Origin: JAVBLP01 sp031553505
Lineage (GTDB): Bacteria > Elusimicrobiota > Endomicrobiia > Endomicrobiales > Endomicrobiaceae
Length of the DNA stretch: 64,000 nucleotides
Assembly (NCBI GenBank): GCA_031553505.1
Contig: JAVBLP010000006.1
Span: 1-64,000 of the forward strand
Direction: 5' to 3'
Positions 54,006 to 62,714 of the stretch are shown here, piece by piece. Positions within the stretch are counted from its first letter, which is position 1, and the number at the start of each line of letters is the position of its first letter. The notes below the pieces were generated by a model that saw only the letters and a list, made by a program, of their open reading frames with translations, was not told where the DNA came from and did no database searches. A program made the position numbers and the translations under genes.

Positions 54006-56112
54006 AGAAAATATAAAAAACGCTTTGCTTGAAATAGGAACTGAAGAAATACCCTCATCATACATTGAACCCGCTTTAAAGCAGATTGAAGATCTTGCTT
54101 CTAAATCATTTGCCTCATCAGGGCTTTCATATTCGGAAATAAAAACATATGCAACTCCCAGAAGGCTTGTTTTGATGGTTAATAACCTTGCGGAGAAAAG
54201 CGATGACCGCGTTGAAGAGGTATTGGGGCCTTCTCTTAAAGCCGCGAAAACGCCGGACGGAAAGTTTACGCAGGCAGCTATGGGGTTTGCCGCTAAAAAC
54301 GGAGTGAAACCTGAAAAACTTACAGTTAAAACAACCGATAAAGGCGAATATCTTTGCTTTATTAAGAAAATCAAAGGCGAAAAAACCGCAAATCTTTTAC
54401 AGGTAATTTTTCCTGAAATTATAAAAGGCATTTCCTTTCCTAAAACAATGGTGTGGGAAGAAAGCGGCTTTAAGTTTGCCCGCCCCGTAAGAAGCATAAT
54501 CGCCCTTTACGGAAAAAAGATAATTAAATTCCGGATAGCGGACGTAAAATCTTCAAACTGGACAATAGGCTTGCATGCTTCGGACAGCGGTAAAATAAGC
54601 ATAGATTCTCCTGAAAATTATCTTGTTAAAATGAAGAATAAATCCGTCATAGTTGACCAGAATGAAAGAAAGGAAGAGATAAAAAAATCAATTGAAAACG
54701 CAGCCAAAGGCGTAGGAAGCGCTATAGAAGATGAAGATTTAGTGAACGAAGTTAAGTATCTTGTGGAATATCCTTCCGCCGTTTTGTGCACTTTTGATAA
54801 AAAATACCTTGATTTGCCGCAGGAAGTTTTGACTGTGTGCATGAAAAAAAGCCAAAAATGTTTTGCCGTAAACGATAAAGACGGAAAATTTTCAAACTAT
54901 TTTATAGGCATCAGAAACGGCGCGTCAAAAAACCAGGAAATAGTAAAAGTAGGATACGAGAAAGTCGTTGTCGCAAGGCTCTCAGACGCGGAGTTCTTTT
55001 ATCATAATGATTTAAGAAAAGGGCTTCAGGAAAACTTTGAAAAACTTAAAGGCATTGTTTTTCATAAAGAAATAGGCACAGTTTATGAAAAAGTCGAGCG
55101 TATAAAGCAGATTGCTTCTTTCTTTAATAAAGAATTTTCAATGAATATAGACGATGATACGCTTGCCAAAGCGGTGCTTTTTGCGAAAGCCGATTTGGTC
55201 AGCGAAATGGTTTTTGAATATCCGGAACTGCAGGGCGTTATGGGGAAAATATACGCGCAAAAGCTCGGTGAAAGCGCTGATATCGCGCAGGCGGTAGAGC
55301 AGCATTACTGGCCTTTAAGCGCCGGAGGCAAACTTCCCGAAAACAGGATAGCGTTTTTGATATCGCTTGCGGACAGGATGGATACTTTGGCGGCAAACTT
55401 CTCGGTCGGGCTTGAGCCTTCAGGTTCTGCGGATCCTTACGGTTTAAGAAGGGCGGGAATCGGTTTTGTAAGAATGGTGACGGAAAACCTGCCCAAGCAG
55501 GATTTGGCGCGCGCAATGGATAAAGCGTTTGATTATTTGCCTGAAAGCGTAAAAAATAATCCGAAATTTAAACAGGCAGCCGGAAGGCTTGAGCAGTTTT
55601 TTTGGCAAAGAATAGAAAGCCTGCTCGAAGCTGAAGGTTATGCGCCGGATGAAGTTAAAGCTGTTGTCAACGCTTCAAAAATATCCAGATTAAACGGACT
55701 GGGTACATTGCAGCCGAAACTTGACGCTTTAAGAAGCGCGAAACAGAAAGGCGATTTTACTTCAATTGCAGCTGTTTTTAAAAGGATAAACAACATAATA
55801 AGCCAGGCAATGAAACAAAATATTGCAATCCCCGCCGCCGTGAATGAAGATTTGCTTACGGATGACGCGGAAAACTCTCTTTATAAAGCCGTTTCAAAAG
55901 CAAAAGCGGAAGTTGAAGAGTATAGCGAAAAAGCCGAATATGGCAAAATATTTGACAAAGTGCTTGAAATAAAGCCTGAAATAGATAATTTCTTTGAAAA
56001 AGTTATGGTTATGGCGGAAGATGAAAATGTTAAGAAAAACAGATTTGCTTTACTTAATTACATTAAAGGCATCTTCAGAAGTTTTGTTGATTTTTCAGCC
56101 TTGCAGCAATAA
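53998..56112 (+). CDS. glyS: Glycyl-tRNA synthetase beta subunit
   Basis: tRNA-binding subunit of the alpha2-beta2 GlyRS. The 704-residue protein begins with the family signature LLEIGTEEIPSSYIEPAL and contains TPRRLVLMV, FPKTMVWEE, HKEIGTVYEKVERI, the HD-like segment FAKADLVSEMVFEYPELQG, and EPSGSADPYGLRRAG; the C-terminal anticodon-binding helices follow. Its start overlaps glyQ by 8 bases. It is the last gene of the rightward run and a bidirectional terminator follows. Confidence 0.97.
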   Translation: MTKENIKNALLEIGTEEIPSSYIEPALKQIEDLASKSFASSGLSYSEIKTYATPRRLVLMVNNLAEKSDDRVEEVLGPSLKAAKTPDGKFTQAAMGFAAKNGVKPEKLTVKTTDKGEYLCFIKKIKGEKTANLLQVIFPEIIKGISFPKTMVWEESGFKFARPVRSIIALYGKKIIKFRIADVKSSNWTIGLHASDSGKISIDSPENYLVKMKNKSVIVDQNERKEEIKKSIENAAKGVGSAIEDEDLVNEVKYLVEYPSAVLCTFDKKYLDLPQEVLTVCMKKSQKCFAVNDKDGKFSNYFIGIRNGASKNQEIVKVGYEKVVVARLSDAEFFYHNDLRKGLQENFEKLKGIVFHKEIGTVYEKVERIKQIASFFNKEFSMNIDDDTLAKAVLFAKADLVSEMVFEYPELQGVMGKIYAQKLGESADIAQAVEQHYWPLSAGGKLPENRIAFLISLADRMDTLAANFSVGLEPSGSADPYGLRRAGIGFVRMVTENLPKQDLARAMDKAFDYLPESVKNNPKFKQAAGRLEQFFWQRIESLLEAEGYAPDEVKAVVNASKISRLNGLGTLQPKLDALRSAKQKGDFTSIAAVFKRINNIISQAMKQNIAIPAAVNEDLLTDDAENSLYKAVSKAKAEVEEYSEKAEYGKIFDKVLEIKPEIDNFFEKVMVMAEDENVKKNRFALLNYIKGIFRSFVDFSALQQ

Positions 56113-56135
56113 TTGCCGGATATTAATTTAATAAA

Positions 56136-56169
56136 AAAAAGCCATTGGATATTAATCCAATGGCTTTTT
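56136..56169. terminator. Bidirectional intrinsic terminator
   Basis: AAAAAGCCATTGGAT and ATCCAATGGCTTTTT form a perfect 15-base stem over a 4-base loop, with A and T tracts on both sides. It divides glyS from the convergent surface-polysaccharide/MFS operon. Confidence 0.93.
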
Positions 56170-56177
56170 AATTTATA

Positions 56178-57386
56178 TTAACGCAGGCGGTTTTTTCTAA
56201 AATAATCCGTTGAAACGAAAGCAAAATATATAACGGCAATAGCGGCGGCACCAGCTCCAAAAGCGTACACCGTTGCTATATTTAACGAGTCTATTATCTT
56301 TCCTCCGAAAATTACGCCTAAAGCAATGCCTGTGTCCCAGCTTGTCAGATATGTGGAGTTTGCCGTAGCCCTTCTGTTGTGCGGCGCAAGGTTTACAAAC
56401 ATTACGTTAAATGAAGGGAAAATCATGCCATAGCCTAAACCTAAAAATAAAGCCGAGAAATAATATAAAAATGACTGGTAAATATGTATTTTGCCTGCAA
56501 TGAAAAGAATCAGAAGCGAAAAAAAGGCTATTATTGTGCCGATCTGTATTATCTGCGCGATTCTTCCTTTATCTACGTGTTTTCCTGAAAACAGCCTTGA
56601 AATAACCAATCCCAAAGCCATCATGATGAAAAAGTTGCCGGCGCTTCCTACAACGCCGATAATTCTTCCATACATTGCTATATACGTTGTAATCATTCCG
56701 TAAGGAATGCCCAAAAGCATAAAGTTTGCGCCTATGGGCAGGCCTTTAACAAGTAAAAATCTGTCGAGCGATACTGCTTCCGCTGCGGCTTTTTCAGTTT
56801 TGGGAACTTTCACCATTAACGCAAAAACTGAGCCGATAATGCCAAAAATTAAAGAACCGTAAAAAATCATGTAAAAAGGATAGCTGTTATACATTATAAG
56901 CCCTACAACAGGCCCTACGGCCATGGCAAGCGTGCTTGATAGCCCGAAGTAGCCTATTCCTTCCCCCTGGCGTGAAATTGGCAAAATATCGACAACGACC
57001 GTATTGCTTGTTGTGTTTGCCGCTCCGAACGCGAAGCCGTGCAGCGCGCGCACTGCCGCAAAAAACGCGATGCTTGCCGCCGCGATGTAACCGGCATAAA
57101 AAGCTATAAAAACTATGTATGAAATTAAGTAAATTGTTTTTCTGTTGAAAGTGTCCGCTATAAAGCCTGAAAAAGGCCTGATAAGTATTGCAGCCGCAAT
57201 ATAGCCTGAAATTACAAGCCCTGCCTGCGCGTTTGTGATGTGAAAATGGCTTATAAGGTAAAAAGGCAGGGTAGGCATAAGCAGGTAAAATGAGAAGAAA
57301 AGCATAAAGTTGGCTATGCTTACAAAGACAAAGCTTGATGTCCAAAGAGGTGGTTTTTTTTGTTTTTGCCGGTCTTGCGGTTCCAT
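56178..57386 (-). CDS. MFS transporter, drug-efflux-like
   Basis: A 402-residue, 12-helix major facilitator. The proline-bearing motif VISGYIAAAILIRPFSGFIAD and DTFNRKTIYLISY fit signature A of drug/metabolite exporters, and the helix-5 motif region IGYFGLSSTLAMAVGPVVG fits the antiporter signature C, so an export function is likely. The substrate is unknown. A basic, Pro/Lys-rich cytoplasmic N-terminus (about 15 residues) precedes helix 1. RBS ggaag is weak. It is the last gene of the leftward operon, 22 bases after yjbQ. Confidence 0.85.
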   Translation of the reverse strand: MEPQDRQKQKKPPLWTSSFVFVSIANFMLFFSFYLLMPTLPFYLISHFHITNAQAGLVISGYIAAAILIRPFSGFIADTFNRKTIYLISYIVFIAFYAGYIAAASIAFFAAVRALHGFAFGAANTTSNTVVVDILPISRQGEGIGYFGLSSTLAMAVGPVVGLIMYNSYPFYMIFYGSLIFGIIGSVFALMVKVPKTEKAAAEAVSLDRFLLVKGLPIGANFMLLGIPYGMITTYIAMYGRIIGVVGSAGNFFIMMALGLVISRLFSGKHVDKGRIAQIIQIGTIIAFFSLLILFIAGKIHIYQSFLYYFSALFLGLGYGMIFPSFNVMFVNLAPHNRRATANSTYLTSWDTGIALGVIFGGKIIDSLNIATVYAFGAGAAAIAVIYFAFVSTDYFRKNRLR

Positions 57387-57408
57387 TATATGTAAACTTC
57401 CGTTTCAG

Positions 57409-57828
57409 CTATTCGCCGATTATTTTTATTAAAACTCTTTTTCTTCTCATTCCGTCAAATTCGCCGTAAAATATTTGTTCCCACGGGCCGAAATCCAATT
57501 CTCCGTCCGTAATTGCCACGACTACTTCCCTGCCCATAATCTGCCTTTTTAAATGCGCGTCACCGTTATCTTCGCCTGTCCTGTTGTGCTGGTAAAGCGA
57601 CAAAGGCTCGTGCGGGGCTATTTCTTCAAGCCAGCGTTTATAATCGTTATGCAGGCCTGATTCATTATCATTTATAAAAACGGACGCCGTTATGTGCATC
57701 GCGTTTACAAGTACAATTCCTTCTTTTATGCCGCTTTCGTTTATAGCGTTTTGGACTTCATCGGTAATGTTTATAAAATCAACTCTTTTAGCGACATTAA
57801 AAACAAGTTCTTTTCTGTAACTTTTCAT
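57409..57828 (-). CDS. YjbQ/UPF0047 family protein
   Basis: A 139-residue protein of the YjbQ family, which is annotated as secondary thiamine-phosphate synthase from genetic evidence in E. coli; the physiological role is uncertain. The family motifs HITASVFINDNE, NGDAHLKRQIMG and DGELDFGPWEQIFYGEFDG are clear, including the conserved His and acidic residues of the metal site. RBS aaggag is well placed. It lies 11 bases after a GT2 gene and probably shares its transcript. Confidence 0.9.
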   Translation of the reverse strand: MKSYRKELVFNVAKRVDFINITDEVQNAINESGIKEGIVLVNAMHITASVFINDNESGLHNDYKRWLEEIAPHEPLSLYQHNRTGEDNGDAHLKRQIMGREVVVAITDGELDFGPWEQIFYGEFDGMRRKRVLIKIIGE

Positions 57829-57839
57829 AAAAACTCCTT

Positions 57840-58703
57840 TTAAAGCCCGTCTTTTCTGCCGTAACGGTTAAGCAAAGCGTCTTTTACGCCGTAAAAAATA
57901 TATTTAATCTTTTTTATTTTATCGCTTTCAAACAATACTATTTTTGCCGCGCCGCCAATGGTGCCGCCAAATAACACCCTGAAAGCCCTGTAAGGCCTGA
58001 AAAACAGGAACTCTTTAAAAAAATATACGCAGTTTCTGCTTATGTAGTATCTCCTGAAAGGCGGCTGGTTTGTTATATGAAAGCCGAATTTTTTCTGTGA
58101 TTTTCCGAACTCGTGTATGATAGGCACATTTTGTGATTCAAGGTTTAAAAAGCCAGCTTTTAAAACCCTGTAGTAAAATTCGATATCAACGTAATCTATG
58201 AAAAGCTTTTTTGTAAAATTTCCTGTTTGAGACAGGGCGGAAAGTTTTATAAAGTTGCCTGATGTTACCATTAAATTGTTTTTTTTGAAAAGTTTATTAA
58301 CTTCACTCTGCACTCCTAATTCTCCGAACTGGCGCTCTATGTATTTACAGCCTAATACTGCAGCTTTTTCTTGAACGGCAGGCGGAAGAAGCGAATACTC
58401 ACACAGCATTTTTTTTACCGTTCCGGCAGGCAGCTCGCTGTCCTGGTCAAGCGTAATCAACCATTCGCAGTTGTTATTTTTTGCGTATTCAATGCCCTGA
58501 TTAAGCGCCGCGGCAACTCCCAGATTTTCTTTATTGAAGATAATTTCAGTTTTGGCAGATGATAAGGATTGCAGTTTTTTAAGAATATCCGGGTCGGATG
58601 TGGCATTATCAGCTATGATGATTTTGTCAACCTGGTTTATAACGGATTCATAACACCTGAAGACTTTATCCGAGTTGAAAGATACTATAACCGCGCAAAT
58701 CAT
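57840..58703 (-). CDS. GT2 glycosyltransferase, rhamnosyltransferase-like
   Basis: A 287-residue cytoplasmic, membrane-associated GT-A enzyme: AVIVSFNSD at the start, IIADNATSD, ENLGVAAALNQGIEYA, and the metal-binding LDQDSE. The C-terminal half (RRYYISRNCVYFFKEF, GGTIGGAAKIVLF) resembles O-antigen rhamnosyltransferases. It probably adds a sugar to LPS or another surface glycan. ATGA overlap with the upstream GT9 gene shows translational coupling. The donor sugar cannot be stated. Confidence 0.87.
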   Translation of the reverse strand: MICAVIVSFNSDKVFRCYESVINQVDKIIIADNATSDPDILKKLQSLSSAKTEIIFNKENLGVAAALNQGIEYAKNNNCEWLITLDQDSELPAGTVKKMLCEYSLLPPAVQEKAAVLGCKYIERQFGELGVQSEVNKLFKKNNLMVTSGNFIKLSALSQTGNFTKKLFIDYVDIEFYYRVLKAGFLNLESQNVPIIHEFGKSQKKFGFHITNQPPFRRYYISRNCVYFFKEFLFFRPYRAFRVLFGGTIGGAAKIVLFESDKIKKIKYIFYGVKDALLNRYGRKDGL

Positions 58704-59812
58704 TGTTTTTTCTCCAAAACTTTTACAGTCTCAGCGATTACCGTTTCCGGCGTTATCAGTTGCATACATTTATTATTGTCGCATTTCTTTTTCTCAAAAG
58801 CCATTGCGTAAACGCAGGGGGAACAGTTCGTGTTTGCGTATATTGATATATTTTTAGGGGACATCGGCATTACTGCTTCCGGAGCCGCCATGCCGCAAAG
58901 CGTAATAATATTAATATCAGTAGTTGCCGCAATATGCGTGACGCCAGTATCGACGGATATTAAAAGATCTATATTTTTAAACAGCTCTCTTAAGCCAAGC
59001 AAAGATGTTTTTCCGCGCAAATTATGTATTTCTACGGATTTATCTGCAGATGTAATTAATGATTCAGTTTTGTTTACCTGCTCCGCGCCTCCGACAACAA
59101 AAAAGGCGCACTGAAAGCGTGAAGATATGTTTTCTATTACTTTTTTAAAGTTTTCTTGCGGCCAATAGTTTTTTGAGTTTTTTGATGCCTGCGTACATAT
59201 GGCTATCTTTATTGGTTTTGCAGTCCGGATTAACGCTGCGATGTTTTCCTTATATTTATCTGAAAGGGGGATTAAAGGCAGCGCTATGTTTGATAAAGAG
59301 AAGTATCCTCGTACGATATTTTGAAATATTTCGGAATAATGGTTAAAATCGGCATTGATTGACGTTGGTATGGGTTTAAGTGATTTTTGACCTGCAACTA
59401 CTGACAATATCTTATCTTCCGTACTTTGTTTATTGTTACCGCAGCATTCAGTTACTGAATACGCTATTTCTTTTACTTTTAAAAACGCAGACAGCTTAAT
59501 AAAAAACTCAAAAGGGCTGAAAAGAAAACATATATCAAATGATAATTTTCTCAAGGCAAAAAAGGATTTTATGAAAAGAAGCAGCCTGTAAGAGGCTTTT
59601 AAAAAGATATTCGGCGATTCAAACAATTTTAAATCATAGCTGTAAACTTTATCAAAAACAGGGTTATTGTTTATAAGTTCAAGAAGGCTTTCAGGCGCAA
59701 TAACCGTTATATCGGAGTCAGGCAAATGTTTTTTTATCAAAGCAACGGCAGACGTTGCCCATATAAAATCGCCTATGTGCGGACGTGGTATTATTAAAAT
59801 ATTAGATTGCAT
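58700..59812 (-). CDS. GT9 heptosyltransferase-like protein
   Basis: A 370-residue GT-B enzyme of the ADP-heptose:LPS heptosyltransferase family. It starts ILIIPRPHIGDFIWATSAV, the acceptor-side glycine motif, and in the C-terminal half has QASKNSKNYWPQENF, LRGKTSLLGLRELFKNIDLL and SVDTGVTHIAAT, the donor-binding signature. A Cys-rich end (NCSPCVYAMAFEKKKCDNNKC) is typical of the family. It indicates an LPS-type outer core and so a Gram-negative envelope. It overlaps the FkbM gene by 11 bases. Confidence 0.88.
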   Translation of the reverse strand: MQSNILIIPRPHIGDFIWATSAVALIKKHLPDSDITVIAPESLLELINNNPVFDKVYSYDLKLFESPNIFLKASYRLLLFIKSFFALRKLSFDICFLFSPFEFFIKLSAFLKVKEIAYSVTECCGNNKQSTEDKILSVVAGQKSLKPIPTSINADFNHYSEIFQNIVRGYFSLSNIALPLIPLSDKYKENIAALIRTAKPIKIAICTQASKNSKNYWPQENFKKVIENISSRFQCAFFVVGGAEQVNKTESLITSADKSVEIHNLRGKTSLLGLRELFKNIDLLISVDTGVTHIAATTDINIITLCGMAAPEAVMPMSPKNISIYANTNCSPCVYAMAFEKKKCDNNKCMQLITPETVIAETVKVLEKKQ

Positions 59813-60662
59813 TTTCTTTTCTTACTGCGTAAATAAGCCCGAGATCATAAAATATTGTTCTTGAGAATGAAGCAAAACCGTTTTGTTCTAAAATATCTAA
59901 AAGCGGCTGCTCGCCTTTAAAATGCCATTCAAGCATTATATAATCTATTTTTTTCATCAGTCCGTGTTTGTTAAGCGCTTCAAATATTTCATATTCCGAG
60001 CCTTCACAGTCAATTTTTAAGATTACTTTGCTGTCATTGTTTTCAAGGATGGTTTTTAATGTTTCAGGAGCGGATTTAAGTTCAATTGTTGTTTTATTCA
60101 TTTTTGATTTTGATATGTTGACGTGCGAATTGTTGCCGTCAGACGTTGACATTGAGCCGCTTAAATCTGAATAAAAATAAGTATCGAGATTTTTGTTGCT
60201 GTCAGACAAGCCGCAGTTTTGGGGGTGTATTTTATCAGATATTTTTCCGTTTAAACTGATGTTATACACGGCTTGGCCATATGTTTCGATAAAAGGTTCA
60301 AAAGAATAGATATTTTTTATGTTTTTTTGCATGGCAAAATATATTGAGGCGACACCGATATTCATGCCTATGTCAATTGCGATGCATTCTTCAGAGGTGT
60401 TTAGCTTATAAATTTTTTCGTAAAAAATCTCCATGATAACTTCTATGTTAGATATGCTGTTGACGCAAAACGATACTCCGTAGGAGGAGAGTTGGATAAT
60501 CAGCTTTCCGTTTTTTGTCGTATATTTTGCGCCTAACTGGACAATGCTTCTCCTTATTAAAAAAGGCCGCCTTAAAAAAAACAAAAAGCTTTTAAAGTTC
60601 AAAGCATTTAAGAAAACCGGCAATTTTTTTAAGTCTTTTAAAATTTTTTTTATTAATGGCAT
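59802..60662 (-). CDS. FkbM-family methyltransferase
   Basis: A 286-residue protein with the SAM-binding site CIAIDIGMNIGVASIYFA, the acidic motif SFEPFIETY and the FkbM signature LKIDCEGSEYEIFEAL. Such enzymes O-methylate sugars in surface glycans or other small molecules. Residues 1-75 form a helical N-terminal extension before the Rossmann core. It overlaps the downstream GT9 gene by 11 bases and lies 19 bases after another methyltransferase gene, pointing to methyl modification of the surface polysaccharide. Confidence 0.87.
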   Translation of the reverse strand: MPLIKKILKDLKKLPVFLNALNFKSFLFFLRRPFLIRRSIVQLGAKYTTKNGKLIIQLSSYGVSFCVNSISNIEVIMEIFYEKIYKLNTSEECIAIDIGMNIGVASIYFAMQKNIKNIYSFEPFIETYGQAVYNISLNGKISDKIHPQNCGLSDSNKNLDTYFYSDLSGSMSTSDGNNSHVNISKSKMNKTTIELKSAPETLKTILENNDSKVILKIDCEGSEYEIFEALNKHGLMKKIDYIMLEWHFKGEQPLLDILEQNGFASFSRTIFYDLGLIYAVRKENAI

Positions 60663-60681
60663 TATATCACCTTTTGCCCGG

Positions 60682-61386
60682 CTATATTTCTTTTACCGCA
60701 ACTGCTTTGAGTTCAACTGAAAATATTTTTTCGCTTTTGTCATAATATGCGTTTGCCAGAAGTTTATGCAATGCTGTTATAAATATTTCATATGTTTTTA
60801 GTGCGGCATAGCGTATAAATTTTTTTATAAAACCAAGGTTTGCCGTTGAATAGATATCAAGGAATTTTATGTTTCTGAACCCTGACATATATAAAACATA
60901 GTATAGGCTTCCCGAAGTAAATATAAGTTCATGCGTAAAATCCTCATGCAGCCAGTAAGCACCTACCAGTGCCTGCGCGTTTGGGGTTAAAATAACAAGT
61001 TTTCCGCTTTCGTTTAGTATATTTTCATAAATAGCGGACAGTGTAGGTATGATATCGTCCTTTTTTAAGTGTTCAATTATATGTGACATTATTACAAAAT
61101 CATATTTATCTTTACTTGCTTGCAGGTATTTTTTTAAATCCGTTATTAGGGATGCATTTAAAGAGTTATCTGTGCAATGTTTAACTGCTGAAGCGTCAAT
61201 ATCTATGCCGGAAGAGTTTTTGTAAGAGCGTTCTTTAAATTCTTGCAGCATAAAACCGTATCCGCAGCCGATTTCAAGGATTTTGGCGTTTTTATCAATG
61301 GGAAGTTCATTAATAATATAGTCCGGTAGTTCAGCCTTACGCTGCTCGTTTTTATTAACTCTTCGCGCTTCAAAATATGTTGGCAT
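60682..61386 (-). CDS. Class I SAM-dependent methyltransferase
   Basis: A 234-residue methyltransferase: motif I ILEIGCGYGFMLQEF, motif II GIDIDASAV, and YDFVIMSHIIEHLKKDDI in the place of motif IV; it belongs to the type 11/12 group common in LPS clusters. The C-terminal part (FIKKFIRYAALKTYEIFITAL) is amphipathic and may touch the membrane. RBS aagga precedes the ATG. The upstream gap of 47 bases is AT-rich with TATACT-like elements, so a secondary promoter is possible. Confidence 0.85.
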   Translation of the reverse strand: MPTYFEARRVNKNEQRKAELPDYIINELPIDKNAKILEIGCGYGFMLQEFKERSYKNSSGIDIDASAVKHCTDNSLNASLITDLKKYLQASKDKYDFVIMSHIIEHLKKDDIIPTLSAIYENILNESGKLVILTPNAQALVGAYWLHEDFTHELIFTSGSLYYVLYMSGFRNIKFLDIYSTANLGFIKKFIRYAALKTYEIFITALHKLLANAYYDKSEKIFSVELKAVAVKEI

Positions 61387-61433
61387 ATAATATCCTTAAA
61401 ATATGTATAAAGTATAACATATTTAGTATAAAA

Positions 61434-62696
61434 TTAACTCATTTTACAAAGCATTTTGTTAAAGCATGAAAAAATAAAATCTGCGTTGTATGTATAAATA
61501 TTATTGGATAAAGAATAATCTTTTTTCTCTGCAATAAAAAGATTGTTTGCTGAAATTTGCGGATAATCAGCATTTACCGCCATAAAAATATTATTAAACC
61601 AAATATTTTTGAAACCTTTATCATAGATGTGCTGTATATTAAGCATTGGTATACCCAGCCCGCTTGATATAGCCAGAAAACAGGATGTTATGCAGGTACA
61701 AAACAATTTATACTTTTCTTCTTTGAGAAGCGCCAAAAGTTTTACAGTTTCATTTATATTTGTTTTTTTAATGTCTATTTTTAAGCAATTGCTGTCTTTT
61801 ATGTCTATGTTTTCAGGCGTTATGACAAAATAATTGTCATTTATAAATTTTTCAATTAATTCTTTAGCAAAGGGATAGGTGTAATTTGACGAACGCGAAG
61901 TAAGCTGGGTAAAAATTATTCCCTTGTAGTTCTTCTCGGCAAAGGCTGAAGAAATTGCGCCAAAAAAATCAGAAACATTTTGCGAAGCAGGATAATTTAT
62001 ATAAACCGCGGGTTTTAGATTAGTTTTTTCTTTTTTCAGAAAGAAAGTGCGACAAAGCGAGTTAAATCTGGATTTAATAAATACATTATATTCATAGATA
62101 ATAGGAATTAACAGCGTATCTGCGCTTGCTTTGCTGTAACAATCAGAGTAATCATAATTTTTCCAGTTCTTTGTGTTTGCTTTTCCGTTATAATAGTAAA
62201 TATTTTCAAAATTAGGGTTTGCTTCAAGACATTTCCCTACTAGAGATGAATTGTGAATATCAGTGTTTTTGGAAACGTAAGCGTCAAATAATAAGTCAGA
62301 ATATATTTGTTTTAAGGCTTCTATGAATTTGCTAGCATAAAAATAGTCTCCTATACCCATAAAAAATATAAGCCCGATTCTTTTGATTTTCTTATTAATG
62401 CCGATTGCTTTTTTTATATCGAAATACGCGTGCCCTCTGTATGGTATTTCAGGAATTTTAAAATCTAAGGTTACCGAGCAGTCATCTTTTTTTATAAAAA
62501 GAAGTTTTATCCAAAATACTGGGTTGAGAACCGTTAAAGCAGAAATCCCTAAAAACGGATTGGGCACAACTTTTACCCATGAACGAGTGTTTTTAGTTTT
62601 TAATACGCGGTTTATTATAAAAGCTCTGCAGTCGCCTGCTACGCGCCATGCGAGCTTTAAAAGATTTCTTTTAAAAAACAAACAAATTTTTATCAT
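61434..62696 (-). CDS. GT9-like (heptosyltransferase-fold) protein, divergent
   Basis: A 420-residue protein not placed with certainty. Residues 130-150 (GLIFFMGIGDYFYASKFIEAL) resemble the acceptor glycine motif of GT9, and near the C-terminus CITSCFLAISSGLGIPMLNI resembles the donor-side motif where a start-of-helix Ser/Thr-rich turn binds the nucleotide sugar. The 130 residues before the GT-like core are an extension with basic and hydrophobic character (KLAWRVAGDCRAFIINRVL). The operon position between a flippase and a methyltransferase supports a role in surface glycan assembly. It could be a degenerate or novel GT-B enzyme. Confidence 0.6.
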   Translation of the reverse strand: MIKICLFFKRNLLKLAWRVAGDCRAFIINRVLKTKNTRSWVKVVPNPFLGISALTVLNPVFWIKLLFIKKDDCSVTLDFKIPEIPYRGHAYFDIKKAIGINKKIKRIGLIFFMGIGDYFYASKFIEALKQIYSDLLFDAYVSKNTDIHNSSLVGKCLEANPNFENIYYYNGKANTKNWKNYDYSDCYSKASADTLLIPIIYEYNVFIKSRFNSLCRTFFLKKEKTNLKPAVYINYPASQNVSDFFGAISSAFAEKNYKGIIFTQLTSRSSNYTYPFAKELIEKFINDNYFVITPENIDIKDSNCLKIDIKKTNINETVKLLALLKEEKYKLFCTCITSCFLAISSGLGIPMLNIQHIYDKGFKNIWFNNIFMAVNADYPQISANNLFIAEKKDYSLSNNIYTYNADFIFSCFNKMLCKMS

Positions 62697-62714
62697 TCCA
62701 ATCCTTTGATGGCG

